Position numbers and translations under genes: made by a program. Of a stretch of 64,000 nucleotides of DNA, positions 47,385 through 56,789 are shown piece after piece; position 1 is the first letter of the stretch; every line of letters begins with the position of its first letter. The notes under the pieces are model-generated. The model was not told where the DNA came from. It did no database searches and was given only the letters and a program-made list of their open reading frames with translations. Source of the stretch: Clusia tigrina (Eukaryota > Arthropoda > Insecta > Diptera > Clusiidae); contig OV050030.1 of the NCBI GenBank assembly GCA_920105625.2, forward strand, positions 346,377,477-346,441,476, written 5' to 3'.

Positions 47385-47480
47385 AGAGTCGGTGAAAACC
47401 ATAAACTCCTGGCTCTGTCTTCGATAATATACAAGTCCCAGGGAGAGTCGGTGAAAACTATAAACTCCTGGCACTGTCGA
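47385..47480 (+). repeat. Imperfect direct duplication of about 60 bp
   Basis: agagtcggtgaaaaccataa followed by actcctggctctgtc is repeated about 59 bp later as agagtcggtgaaaactataa followed by actcctggcactgtc. The spacing suggests a minisatellite of two units. Confidence 0.8.
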
Positions 47481-47650
47481 AGTTAGTATAAAATTATAAA
47501 TAGCATTTAAGTATACCTTTCATTTGTGCTGATGTCGACGTAGAACTATGTAACTTCTTTGACTGTTGCTTCAGGAAAGACCCCGAGTTCTTGGTGGCTG
47601 CTTTTATAGGCCAGCCGCAGAGTATAGCCTCTAGAATGTGTTGTTGTACA
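47481..47650. other. Unassigned sequence
   Basis: About 170 bp, including a ccagccgcagagtatagcc stretch. I see no ORF, RNA gene or terminal repeat here. It may be part of the retroelement LTR whose repeats surround it. Confidence 0.3.
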
Positions 47651-47915
47651 GGCCGTTAAATTTCAAAAAGCCGTTAAATTTAAAATAATTAACATTCTTT
47701 TGTTCTCGAAGCGACCGATCCATCGCCGACTCTTGTGTGCTTCTCCTCTTACTTGTGTATTGGTTTCGTTGAAAAGCCGTTAAATTCAAAATAACTGACA
47801 CTCTTTGTCTTCTTCATCGCACCCGAAGCGACCGATCCATCGCCGACTCTTATGTGCTTCTCCTCTTACTCGTGTATTGGTTTCGTGGAGAAGCCGTTAA
47901 ATTCCAAACAGCTGT
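47651..47915 (+). repeat. Tandem duplication with 105-118 bp units
   Basis: Units begin with gccgttaaatt at 47652, 47670, 47775 and 47893. The two long units share gcgaccgatccatcgccgac and gtgcttctcctcttac and end tgtattggtttcgt. Each unit boundary repeats aagccgttaaatt. The order suggests an LTR- or satellite-like array with partial end units. Confidence 0.85.
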
Positions 47916-47928
47916 AATTCGCCGCTTG

Positions 47929-47931
<3 letters not shown>

Positions 47932-47981
<50 letters not shown>
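47932..47981. repeat. TA microsatellite, 50 bp
   Basis: About 25 TA units between the tandem duplication and the 3' region of the Ulp1-like gene. Confidence 0.95.
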
Positions 47982-47985
<4 letters not shown>

Positions 47986-48032
47986 ATGAAAATACTTGCA
48001 CTACTATTTTTCATCTTCACACTTCCTCCGTA

Positions 48033-48055
48033 CTTTCATGGCTATGCCGTGAAAG
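48033..48055 (-). other. Short hairpin behind the Ulp1-like gene
   Basis: ctttcatggc and gccgtgaaag are complementary (one G-T pair) around a 3-nt loop. It lies about 40 nt after the gene's stop codon and 20 nt past an AATAAA (48076-48081, minus strand). It may be a 3'-end structure or chance. Confidence 0.35.
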
Positions 48056-48095
48056 TGGAGATCTTTCTTGGGGCTTTTATTCGGTGTTGGTGATG

Positions 48096-49027
48096 TCATC
48101 GATTGGTTATGGTGAGTCTTCCTTCTTTTCTATACATCCTCCTCTTCACTTTGTGTGATGTGTCTGACTCTTCTCGTCGGCGCGTCTGGGTCTCATTATG
48201 TTCCAACGGTGGTGGTGTCATAGCATATGAGTGAAGTATTTCTCCGGCCTTTGCTCGTTGATAGGCTGCGGTTATTTGTTTAATCAAATGCTCTATTTCT
48301 TTACATTTGTGTGTGGCATCCTGTGGGCTGAACCATTTTGTCAGGTCGGTTGCTTCCCATGAGTCTCCTGGAATGGGCTGCGTCAGTATCTTTTCCGCAT
48401 TTTGCAGTACGTAGATGCCACAGTCTGTGTTATTTTCCTGTTGTGGAGTTTTTAACCGTTATGAAGGTAAATGGGTAGCATTCAGAGGTATTGGTGGCGT
48501 CTCCCCAAATGTAGCTTGGTATTCCTCATATAGGTATCCCCGCAAACTTCCACCTCGTATTCGTGCGTGTCTCGGTTTAAAGAGTCAAAAATGAGGATGG
48601 TAGTACCCTTCGTTCCAGTGACTATGGCTCCGGGGAAACACACGATGACTAAGTACCAGTGATTTTTCTCATTTATAGGGATCAAAATGAAATCTTTGTC
48701 GAATATGTTTTCCCCTAAGTACATCGTTTTGCGCCTGCGTGTCCATCGGCTGTAGTTCCCGGTTGCCTGGTGAATCGGGTGTAAAAGTGTGTACTGAATA
48801 TATGTAATGTCTCCTGATTCCGGCTGGGCACCAGATTTTTCTGTAACCACTGCATGTAGAAATCTATCAGGACGTCATTCAAGAGACAGTCTACCTGTAG
48901 GCGCGTGGTGTCCGACTTCCAGATGGCGATTACTCTGTTGGGGACCGTATTTGTTGTCCTCGGGAGCGTCCTTTCGCTGCTTGTCCTGGGCGCACGTGTT
49001 CCTGTAAACCTAAACCACTCTTTGATA
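48096..49027 (-). pseudogene. Ulp1/SENP-type SUMO protease domain, broken
   Basis: Minus strand, 49027 to 48096. Block 1 encodes WKSDTTRLQVDCLLNDVLIDFYMQW and HIFSTHFYTRF (substrate-binding part). Block 2 has NIFDKDFILIPINEKNHWYLVIVCFPG with the catalytic His and ILIFDSLNRD with the catalytic Asp. Block 3 has SLRGYLYEEYQATFGE and NNTDCGIYVLQNAEKIL with the catalytic Cys, followed by a charged C-terminal tail (stop at 48096). Order and motifs match C48 peptidases that cut SUMO, closest in style to SENP6/7. Two frameshifts (near 48780 and 48546) and one TAA (48459-48461) break it. AATAAA lies 15 bp behind. Could be a host gene copy or cargo of a mobile element. Confidence 0.8.
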
Positions 49028-49226
49028 TGAAACACTACATCACATTCAGATTCAAAATAACAAGAGGTTTATTCTTAAAATACTAATTCTTATAAACTAT
49101 TTCCAAACAGTAATCTCAGTCTGTGAACTGACCTTTCTGGTGTTCCAGTTCCACACCTGTTATGAATGTTAGGAGTCTGTGCTATGAGTCAACTACTCGT
49201 AGGTAGCTTGTTTCTAACTCAAAACA
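49028..49226 (-). mobile_element. Short LTR next to the Ulp1-like gene
   Basis: On the minus strand a polypurine run (AAGAAAGAGGGGAGGGA, 49227-49243) is followed by TGTTTTGAGTTAGAAAC and 199 bp later by GTAGTGTTTCA, giving TG...CA ends. Inside are a TATA-like TTTATAAG and AATAAAC. The Ulp1-like sequence starts directly after the CA. No matching second LTR was seen, so the call is tentative. Confidence 0.45.
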
Positions 49227-49243
49227 TCCCTCCCCTCTTTCTT

Positions 49244-50080
49244 AAAGAAGTTAGTGCAACTAACTTCTAATGAATCTTTTACAATTTTTTTTTTTCTGCA
49301 CGTTGATCAATCCGTGCATTTTCTTAAAACTATAATACATGTATATATTTTTTTTCTCTTGTTTGTTTTAAGAAATCGCCTTACTTGGGTTCTGTTATTG
49401 TATTCTTTTCTTTTTTACTTTTGTATTATTTTGTTTTTTTCTATTTTCTTTTTTTATAGTTTTTTTTGTTTTGTTTTGTTTTTTTAGTTCTAATTTTCTC
49501 TTTTTTTATATTTGATCTTTTATTGACTCTTTTCTCACTGGCGTATAAACAATTTCAAACAACTAGTGATAATACAATTTAACTCTATACTTAATATCCT
49601 ATTTTATGCTGCTATATTTTATGCCTAAAATCTTATGTTATACTACGACCTCTGCTACCTGCTGATCCGGTTGACGGCTGTCGTTGACGGAGTGAAGTCC
49701 CTCCATGAACTCCGCATAACCCTCCCTCCTTTCTGGACCGGTACGTAAAAAGATGATACAAGCTTGTGCGACTAGATGCGTTTCTGATGAAGTCAAAATA
49801 AATATTCGCTTAGTAAGTGACAGTGTAGTGTATATTTACTTAGTTGGGGAAATCGTTATGAAGTTAGCCGACAAAGCTTGGCTATGTTATGCTCGATCTT
49901 TTCGTGGTTCAAACGATTTTTCGCGCCAGGAGATTATTCTGTGAAGCTAATTGCACGATGGTAGTTGTGGCTGTTATTATTATTATAGCCGTTTCTCGCT
50001 AAAATTACGGAGTAACCGCGGGTTGTGGCTAAAATTATCTCTTCCTCTTTCTAGACCATAATACAATTTACATACTGACA
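49244..50080. other. Unassigned 0.8-kb stretch
   Basis: T-rich block near 49270-49540 and AT-rich sequence to 49640. On the minus strand 49740-49642 stays open in two frames (for example PERREGYAEFMEGLHSVND) and includes another purine run; it may be the end of the element whose LTR lies at 49028-49226. 49741-50080 shows no recognisable domain on either strand. Confidence 0.35.
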
Positions 50081-51040
50081 TGTAATGTAATGTAAAGGGA
50101 GGTATGTCATGTACTGCGGCCTAAAATATCTATTGTACAACCCTCTGCTAATATAGGATAATCCTATAGAAACTAATCCATCTTTGTTATCTTTAGAAAT
50201 ACTAGGATATCAGCTGGATTTAGCTTTGCTATTTCATTACCTGGTATCAAATATGATCCCAGGCATTTGTATCTGCTGTGCATCAATGCTCCACAGCTGC
50301 CTAATATGTGCTCTGGCGACTCGGTTTCCTCGTCGCAGAATCTGCACAATGAACTTGAAACGATTCCTAAGTTGCTTATGTGTCCCTTGAGCTTACAGTG
50401 ACCAGTCAAAAGCCCGGTAAGTATTCTTAAGCTGTTTTTGGGCAAGTCAATGCAAAATTTGAATCTTTTGCAGTTGTAGTTGCCCAAAAGTAGTTTTGAC
50501 TGTCTTAGCCCATTATGACTTGCAAAAAGTTCCTGCCTTTTTTACCTTTCTTGTTCCCTAAGTACTTCTTGCCATACTCCTCTGCCTATGACACAGTAAG
50601 TTTCCGGGCCTATCATTGCCATAAATTCCCCTTTTCTGGCAAGTTCGTCCGCTTGTTCATTGCCCCGGATACAAATGTGGCCAGGGACCCAGCATAAACT
50701 AACCTTGTTGTACTTTCCCAACTGATTTAATTTCTGTAGACAGTCCCATAATAGCTTAGAGTCCACTTCATTCGACCCTAATGCTCGAATGGCCGCTTGA
50801 CTGTCAGAAAGTATGACTATAGCCTCTGTTTAGATTAAACTGCGCGCATCTTTCGATGGCGAGAATCTCAGCTTGGAAAATACTTGGATATTTACCCATT
50901 TGCTCGGAGTATTTGGTTCTAGGTCCATATACCGCCGCTCCGGTACCAGTATCGGTTTTTGACCCATCCGTATACCACATGATCGTATATTCCTTAAAGG
51001 GTACGCAGCGTTTAAATTGCTCCATTCCTTCTTGTAACTT
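50081..51040 (-). pseudogene. LOA-type LINE 2: RNase H, C-terminal zinc motif and tail
   Basis: From 51025 the minus strand encodes an RNase H: YTIMWYTDGSKTDTGTGAAVYGP (Asp), SIFQAEILAIERC (Glu), then after a stop and a shift near 50815 IVILSDSQAAIRAL (Asp) and VSLCWVPGHICIRGNEQADELA. A block at 50487-50173 gives TGLLTGHCKLKGHI and CRFCDEETESPEHILGSC, the usual C-terminal zinc motif. The 3' end carries a (ACATT)n-like tail (50081-50098) instead of poly(A), as in LOA/I-type LINEs. Confidence 0.85.
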
Positions 51041-52552
51041 AGTTTTACCACAAAGTGCTTCTCAAAATCAAATTTCTTACTCGTCTTGTCCTGTGGATAA
51101 TCTAGAAGAGAGTTATTGAGCGGGTTTCTCAGGTTCCATAACCCTTTGTATGCCCCGGACCTTGTCTTATCTCCCGACATCCTAATTAAAGTACCTATTG
51201 CCACTTTCCGTACAACCAAGTGTAACGGGGTTAAGTCCAAGATTACCTCTAGCGCTGCTGTAGGACAGGTTCTCATTGCCCCGGTTATACCTATGCACGC
51301 TAGTCTTTGAATTTTTTCCAACTCCAGTTGCGTTGGCTGAAGTTCAGTACTATTATGCCATGCGATTGCTCCGTATGTCACTATTGGACGAACCATCATT
51401 GTATACATCCAGTATAAGATACTGGGTTTGCAGCCCCATGTTTTGCCCGCCAGTCTTCTGCACATCATTAGAGCACTCTTGGCCTTTAATGAAATCATTT
51501 CAACATAAGCTTTCCATGTTAATTTGCTGTCTAGAGTTACCCCTAGATACTTAGTTTCGGCTTTGGGCATAATGGTTTCACCCAGCAGTTGAATGTCTTT
51601 CCAGCTCGGAAGCTTCCATTTCCTGGTAAATGGAACGATTGTGGTTTTGGTATGATTTATTTTCAATTCTACCGACCTGCACCATTGTCTAACAATACTT
51701 AAACCTCTTTGAATAATATCGCAGATGGTTTCTTCAAATTTGCCTCTAGCTATTAAGATGATGTCGTGAGCATAGCCCGGGCAGTCAATGCCCGCCTCGG
51801 ACAATTTCGTTAATAGCTCGTCAACAACAAAGCTCCACATAAGAGGCGAGAGAACCCCTCCTTGTGGGCAGCCTCTGGTTGTGGTAATAGTTATTGTTTC
51901 GCATCCAGCAGATGTCTCTGCCGTTCTGGTATGAAGAACTTCTGCCATCCAGTTTGATGTCATTGAGTCTACTCCTCTTATATCTAATGCCATTTTTACT
52001 ACATCATGTGACGTATTATCGAAGGCTCCTTCTATGTCAAGGAATGCGCAAATAGCTATTTCCCTGTCCTCAAGTGTTTTTTGAATTAGATCTACTAGAC
52101 TTTTAAGAGCGGTCTCTGTCGATCTGCCCGCTCTGTAAGCATGCTGATTGGGGTGCAAAGGCACCTGCTCTAAGACTCCGCATCTTATATAGTTATCCAC
52201 AACTTTTTCTAGTGTTTTTAACATAAAAGATATCAGGCTTATCGGTCTGAAGGACTTAGGGTGGGCGGTGTATTTTTTCCCCACTTTGGGTATGAACACC
52301 ACCTTTGCCCTTCTCCAAGCTGTCGGTATGTACCCAAGAGCTAGACTATTTCGGTAGATATTTATCAAAAACGGTAGTGATTCCTTTATGCCCTTTTGTA
52401 ACAGGGCCGGGAAAATACCATCCGTACCTGGAGGCTTGAATGGTTGAAAGGTACTTAAGGCCCAATCTATTCTTGCCGCAGATACAATATCTGCCGAAAC
52501 TCTTCTGATATCCGAGTTGGGATTGGGATTGCTTGGCGTATACCTCGATCAT
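51041..52552 (-). pseudogene. LOA-type LINE 2: reverse transcriptase, active site altered
   Basis: A long open frame (52368 to 50830, 512 codons; the last 65 codons run out of frame over RNase H). It has VVFIPKVGKKYTAHPKSFRPISL, RAGRSTETALKSLV, AICAFLDIEGAFDNTSHDV (first catalytic Asp), GCPQGGVLSPLMW, and GYAHDIILIARGK, where YADD is expected: the third-position Asp is His. The thumb (KLTWKAYVEM) and connection (CIGITGAMRTCPTAALEVIL) follow. Apart from this substitution the RT is intact. Confidence 0.88.
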
Positions 52553-53760
52553 TCTGGGAAGTGTGACTTTAGTAGTAGCTCTGCTCTTTCACGGTCGTTC
52601 GTGGTATAGCTACCATCTTCCTTCTTTATGGACATTGTTGTGTCCGGTCCAGCCTTTGCCAAAGCTTTATATAGCCTCGCTGCTGCTGGTAAAGAAGATA
52701 TGTTTTCGCAGAAACTTCTAAAGCTGGTGCGTTTAGCTTTTCTTATTTCTTTATTATATTCTGTCAGTTTAGCCCTATACTCCTGCCATTGCCCTATTAC
52801 TTAGGTAGCGGGCTTCAGTTCTAAGTGCAGAAAGATAGCTATTCCACCAAACTGCGTCTTTTTCATTACCCCTAGGTTTTTCGGGTCAGCTGCTATGGAA
52901 GGCTTCCAGTATCGCCCCATTCAATTGAGTCACACTGTCTTCGAGCTCATAGTGATTAGGTATGAGTTTGCTCGATGCAATGCCTTGCAAATTACAATTA
53001 AGTATTTCTTTATATTTCTCTCAGTCAGTTTTCTTGGGATTTCTATAGAATGGTACTTGAATGTCTAGGCCTCCTAAAGAGAATTCAATTATCTTGTGAT
53101 CAGATAATGATTCCTCGTTAGAAACCCACCATTTTCTTATAATCCTAGCAATGCTCGGACTAGCCAAAATTAGGTCTAAGACCTCCTGTCTAACCCTGGT
53201 TACATATGTAGGTTTGTTACCCTCATTTGAGATTTCTAGGTTAGATGCTACTAAGTATTCTAAAAGGTACTCACCCCGACTGTTGACGTCAGTGCTGCCC
53301 CAGATCGTGTTGTGTGCATTGGCATCGCATCCCAGTAAAAGTGGCAGATTGTTTCTGTCTCAAAAATCCACCAATTGCCGCACCTCTGCGGGCGGCGGTG
53401 AGATTTATTCGCCCGGAAAATATGCTGATGCCACTACAATGACTCGATTCCTACCCTCGATGTTAATGACACCCTGGATTGGAACTAAGTCCCTTATCAT
53501 GAATTCTGTAAGACAAATATATTTAATATTTTTACTAAGCAAGATGCATGCTCTGGGTGCAATGTGCCTATTATCCGATATTACCTTTCCGCTGTCGTAG
53601 TTCAGCCCTCTGATTGCACCTTTATAGTGCCAGGGTTCTTGGATCAATACCATGCCCAGGTTAAATTTAGTAAATGTCCTTGCAACTACTGCCGAAGCAG
53701 ATTTTGCATGATGGACATTAACCTGGGCGCATTTGATACCTGATCCGTCACTCATATAAT
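52553..53760 (-). pseudogene. LOA-type LINE 2: endonuclease and linker
   Basis: Start of ORF2 near 53750 (MSDGSGIKCAQVNVHHAKSAS), then LGMVLIQEPWHYKGAIRGLN (catalytic Glu), RACILLSKNIKYICL and VIVVASAYFPGE in one open frame to 53405. A shift leads to WMRCQCTQHDLGQH/CDANAHNTIWGS-type sequence near 53280-53330 and the SDH region near 53110. The remainder to 52553 is the broken linker before RT. The endonuclease would nick the target. Confidence 0.8.
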
Positions 53761-54571
53761 GAGAAGTTATATGCTGTTGCCCAAGCTGCTGCCACTTAGC
53801 AGCAGATAGATTGCCTTCATCCTCAAATATATCTATTGTGCCGTGGAGGTCTTGGCGGATGCCCTCCGTGTTGCTTACACTCCGTCGCCATCGCCTCCGA
53901 TGTTTCTGGAACGGGTTCTGCCGGAGCTGTGCTGCTCTCTTGTTGTTTGTCCTTGGCAATGCCATGGACTGTAACCTCGCCGAACCTGTAGTTGATGGTG
54001 TTACCTGATGTCTTGATGACTTCAAGTGGTTGCTCGTCGATGCCAAATATAATCAGTTGTCCATTGCCCTCTTCCTTGATTTTGAGCACTCTCCATAAAG
54101 GTGTGTTAATACCTTAATTTTGAGCAATAATCAAGGCCATGATCTGCTCGATCGTTTGACCCGAACTTCTAGGGTTAGAAGATAGTTACTACATGTGCTC
54201 TGGGTACCTCATCTCCCGAGCATGCAACTAATGGTGCCCCTTTCCACGCCGTAAGCATAGGGGCAGCTTGTCGAAGCCAGTCTGCTGTCTGCACATCCTT
54301 TCAATCAACGAGTACGTGCCCCGGACGGAAATGGATGCCCACAAATTTTAATTTGTGGTCCCAACCTTTCGCCACATCCACAAGGATAGCTTCTTCTAGG
54401 GCAGTTAGCTCCGCGGGTGTGAGATTCACCTCAGGGTACTCCTTCGGTAGCACTGCCATCCTGACCGATTTCGACACGTCTGCATAGGTCTTACTCCCAG
54501 CTCTCTCCGATGCCCTTGCGGTGCCTTTGTCGGATTTGTGGTGAACTTTGGCTTCTTGCCTTCTGCCAGTT
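53761..54571 (-). pseudogene. LOA-type LINE 2: ORF1
   Basis: Minus-strand ORF1. 54530-54320 encodes KTYADVSKSVRMAVLPKEYPEV, LTALEEAILVDVAKGWDHKLKF and HFRPGHVLVD, then after a stop ADWLRQAAPMLTAWKGAPLVAC. A further block at 54089-53823 gives KEEGNGQLIIFGIDEQPLEVI. Together this is the ORF1 domain also seen in LOA LINEs 1 and 3. The N-terminus is cut at about 54571, where LTR-like sequence begins. Confidence 0.75.
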
Positions 54572-55278
54572 GTGGTGGTGTTATAAACCTAGTCATACTG
54601 ACATTGTGAGGACCAAAATTTACAAACATAAATTTTGCCTCATAACAAAAGCAACGAGCGCAGTTTAGGAACCTATATACACACACACGCCATGAGTAAC
54701 AAACCCAAGTATGGCATTTAAGAAAATAGCAGAAGCCTACACGACTAATGCAACGCAACATTGAATTATTTCCAACTCAAAGAGACACCCACATATGGAT
54801 TATTACAACAAACACAAGCAAAGCCCAGAAGTGGAGTACCCAGTAGGAACCGAGCTTGATGAATACGTTCGTTCACTAAAGAATATATCAACAACATGTA
54901 GTAACGAATACAAAACACAAAAGTAGCAAGACAGAATGATCGCTACGCATGCCACCAGTACGGACAAAACACAAAGAGAAAAGAAGAAGATTATACATAA
55001 AATAATTGAGTGATGGAAAAAATCGACAAAGCTGCAAAGGTGAACGAAGGGCAAATGTCCACAATAACAAAACACTATTGAAGGTTGCCAAAGGACAAAT
55101 GATCAGGACAACAACAAACAGAAGAACAACAACAAAGAGGCAAAGGTGATCAAAGGACAAACCACTACAACAACAAAGAGCATGGCTTAGCAACAAGCGT
55201 CGCCGAACAACGGGAGTGGAACTTCAAACAACGGCCCGCCAACAACACTATACACTGGCAGTGGTGGTTGTTTAAGGC

Positions 55279-55286
55279 TATATAAG
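55279..55286 (+). promoter_or_regulatory. TATA box of the putative LTR
   Basis: ggctatataagccgtgtc, followed about 25-30 bp later by gtagctctcttttactgc, a plausible start site. It lies 160 bp upstream of the stem-loop array, so the array would be transcribed. Confidence 0.55.
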
Positions 55287-55438
55287 CCGTGTCGTTCGAG
55301 GAGTAGCTCTCTTTTACTGCATACCGCCGACGAGATCAGACCTCAAGTGTACTCCAAACCGTCGAATATATCATAGCTTCTTTTGCTACATACAGCCGAC
55401 TGGACAACACCTATTCTACTAGACACATACACTACGAA

Positions 55439-55613
55439 CTCAGTGAGAACATCTGGTTTTCAATCGGTTTCTCACTGAGACACAAACGATACAGAGACTT
55501 AGAGACTTAGTGAGAACATCTGGTTTTCAATCGTATTCTCACTAAGTAACATACGCTACGAGAACTTGAGGACTTAGAGAGAATATCTGGCTTTCAATCG
55601 TTTTCTCACTGAG
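55439..55613 (+). other. Tandem array of three stem-loops in LTR R region
   Basis: Three copies with an exact 67-bp period. Copy 1: arms ctcagtgagaa (55439-55449) and ttctcactgag (55469-55479). Copy 2: acttagtgagaa (55505-55516) and ttctcactaagt (55536-55547). Copy 3: acttagagagaa (55572-55583) and ttctcactgag (55603-55613), with one mismatch and one G-T pair. Every loop is 19 nt with the core ATCTGGYTTTCAATCG. Between copies 1 and 2 a C-G pair becomes T-A on both arms. The loop core recurs at 1950-2031. Confidence 0.85.
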
Positions 55614-55782
55614 ACAAATAGATCTGCAACGTGACAGTTCGCCTATAAGGACAAGGACAACAAAATAAAACCTTAGCTAGGCACGCGAAAAGTAGTACCC
55701 CAAGTGATGGACCTAAGATCAATTCAATAGTATTGTAAGGACTAACTAAGTCCTTAGTAGTAAAATTTATTCATATATTTTA

Positions 55783-55793
55783 AATAAATAAAG
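55783..55793 (+). terminator. Poly(A) signals of the putative LTR
   Basis: Overlapping AATAAA motifs (aaataaataaag), 170 bp downstream of the stem-loop array and 106 bp before the LTR end. The same order is found in the LTR fragment at 1926-2241. Confidence 0.6.
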
Positions 55794-55899
55794 AAATTTA
55801 AACTATAATAACCCTGGTGGAATTCAATCTATAAATTTTCTGTACACGACCCCTGGAAGCCGCTGAGTCTACCCCAGCTATAGAAGAGGAGTAGTTACA

Positions 55900-56789
55900 A
55901 CATATGTAATAATGGCAGACACGTTGGATTTTTTATACGGACAACGTACATGTTAGTGGTTTCATGCCATTTCGTCAGTTATGCAATAAACCTCAAGCAT
56001 TATTAGACTTTTACTTGTCAGATAGAGACTATCGTATTCAGCCGATACCAACTCCATTTTTCATAAGATTAAATCGTAGTCATCTCGCACATGGGAAGTT
56101 GGAAGCTCCTTCCACTCTTTCATATAAAAATGAATTCTAATTTCTTTCTCATTTTCTTCCAACCACAAATTATCTCTGGACATCATCGTTGCCAATCTCG
56201 TCTTTATTCCTTTGTGGCTTACTGATTACCCTTCTTTCATGTCTTCTCACTTCTTCCTATTCAGTCAGATTTTTGTTCGCTGCTCGTACATTTCATCTGC
56301 CGGTCTCCTGGAAGTTGGTTAACATCTTACTCTATCTTCGACGCTGCAGGAAGTCCCTTCCAGGTTCATGCTGCACCATATTGAACCATCCAGATGTCCT
56401 TGTTTGTTCACCAACGCCTGAATATCTAAAAACAATACGTTTATACATGTATCGGACTTGCCGAGTTTTAATTATTCTTACTAGCTATTACATTCATTCA
56501 ATTTTTAATATTTTTCCTAACGTAAACAGTAAATTGTATTTAAATCTATATATAGCTTATCTACTACGTCTTAACAAACAAACTATAAATAAGTAACAAA
56601 AACTATTTCCTTTACAAATACTATTAATTAACTATGATACATTATTTTAAAGTTGTTATTGGCATTAAAACTTTAAAGCCTTCCCAAATATATACATTTT
56701 ACAACAATTTGCTTCATACATAACAATTATTTTCTATATTAAATTATATGGCGCCAAAAAAAAAAAAAAAACACTGTCAACACATGTCT
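55900..56789. other. Unassigned 0.9-kb AT-rich stretch
   Basis: No convincing coding sequence on either strand; the longest frame (56189-56596, plus, 135 codons) has no recognisable domain and low complexity. On the minus strand it would be the 3' untranslated part of the gypsy-type pol fragment to its right, and a TGGCGCC with a T-run/A-run lies near 56750. No polypurine tract or LTR is evident. Confidence 0.35.

Larger units (their letters stand above)
54572..55899 (+). mobile_element. Putative long LTR with promoter, stem-loop array and U5
   Basis: In plus orientation: possible start TGTTATAAACC at 54572 (where LOA coding stops), about 700 bp of U3-like A/C-rich sequence with loose caaaggacaaa/caacaacaaagag repeats, a TATA box (55279-55286), a 3-copy stem-loop array (55439-55613), poly(A) signals (55783-55793) and a U5 end (55837-55899) ending GTAGTTACA. 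That order is R-U5 of a retrovirus-like LTR. The left end is uncertain and no partner LTR is seen. Confidence 0.55.

Noticed and set aside
49254..49487. Phe-rich hydrophobic frame suggesting a membrane protein
   Set aside because: It is the translation of a T-rich low-complexity block with no upstream or downstream gene structure.
49725..49745. A second LTR start near the purine run at about 49,725
   Set aside because: The run lies inside a stretch open in two frames and is not followed by a TG start; the better tract and TG start are at 49,226-49,243.
54803..55196. Leu/Phe/Val-rich minus-strand frames that look like membrane proteins
   Set aside because: They are antisense to the caacaacaaagag-rich U3-like part of the putative LTR and overlap each other; low complexity explains them.
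55439..55613. CRISPR-like regular repeat array
   Set aside because: The 67-bp period is regular, but the whole unit is repeated, with no variable spacers, and the context is an insect LTR. It is kept as a stem-loop array.
55279..55620. tRNA- or snRNA-like gene in the structured LTR segment
   Set aside because: No cloverleaf, no box A/B and no Sm site could be fitted to the stems.
56189..56596. 135-codon plus-strand frame as a possible host gene
   Set aside because: No recognisable domain, AT-rich low complexity, no promoter or splice evidence; recorded only as part of the unassigned stretch.
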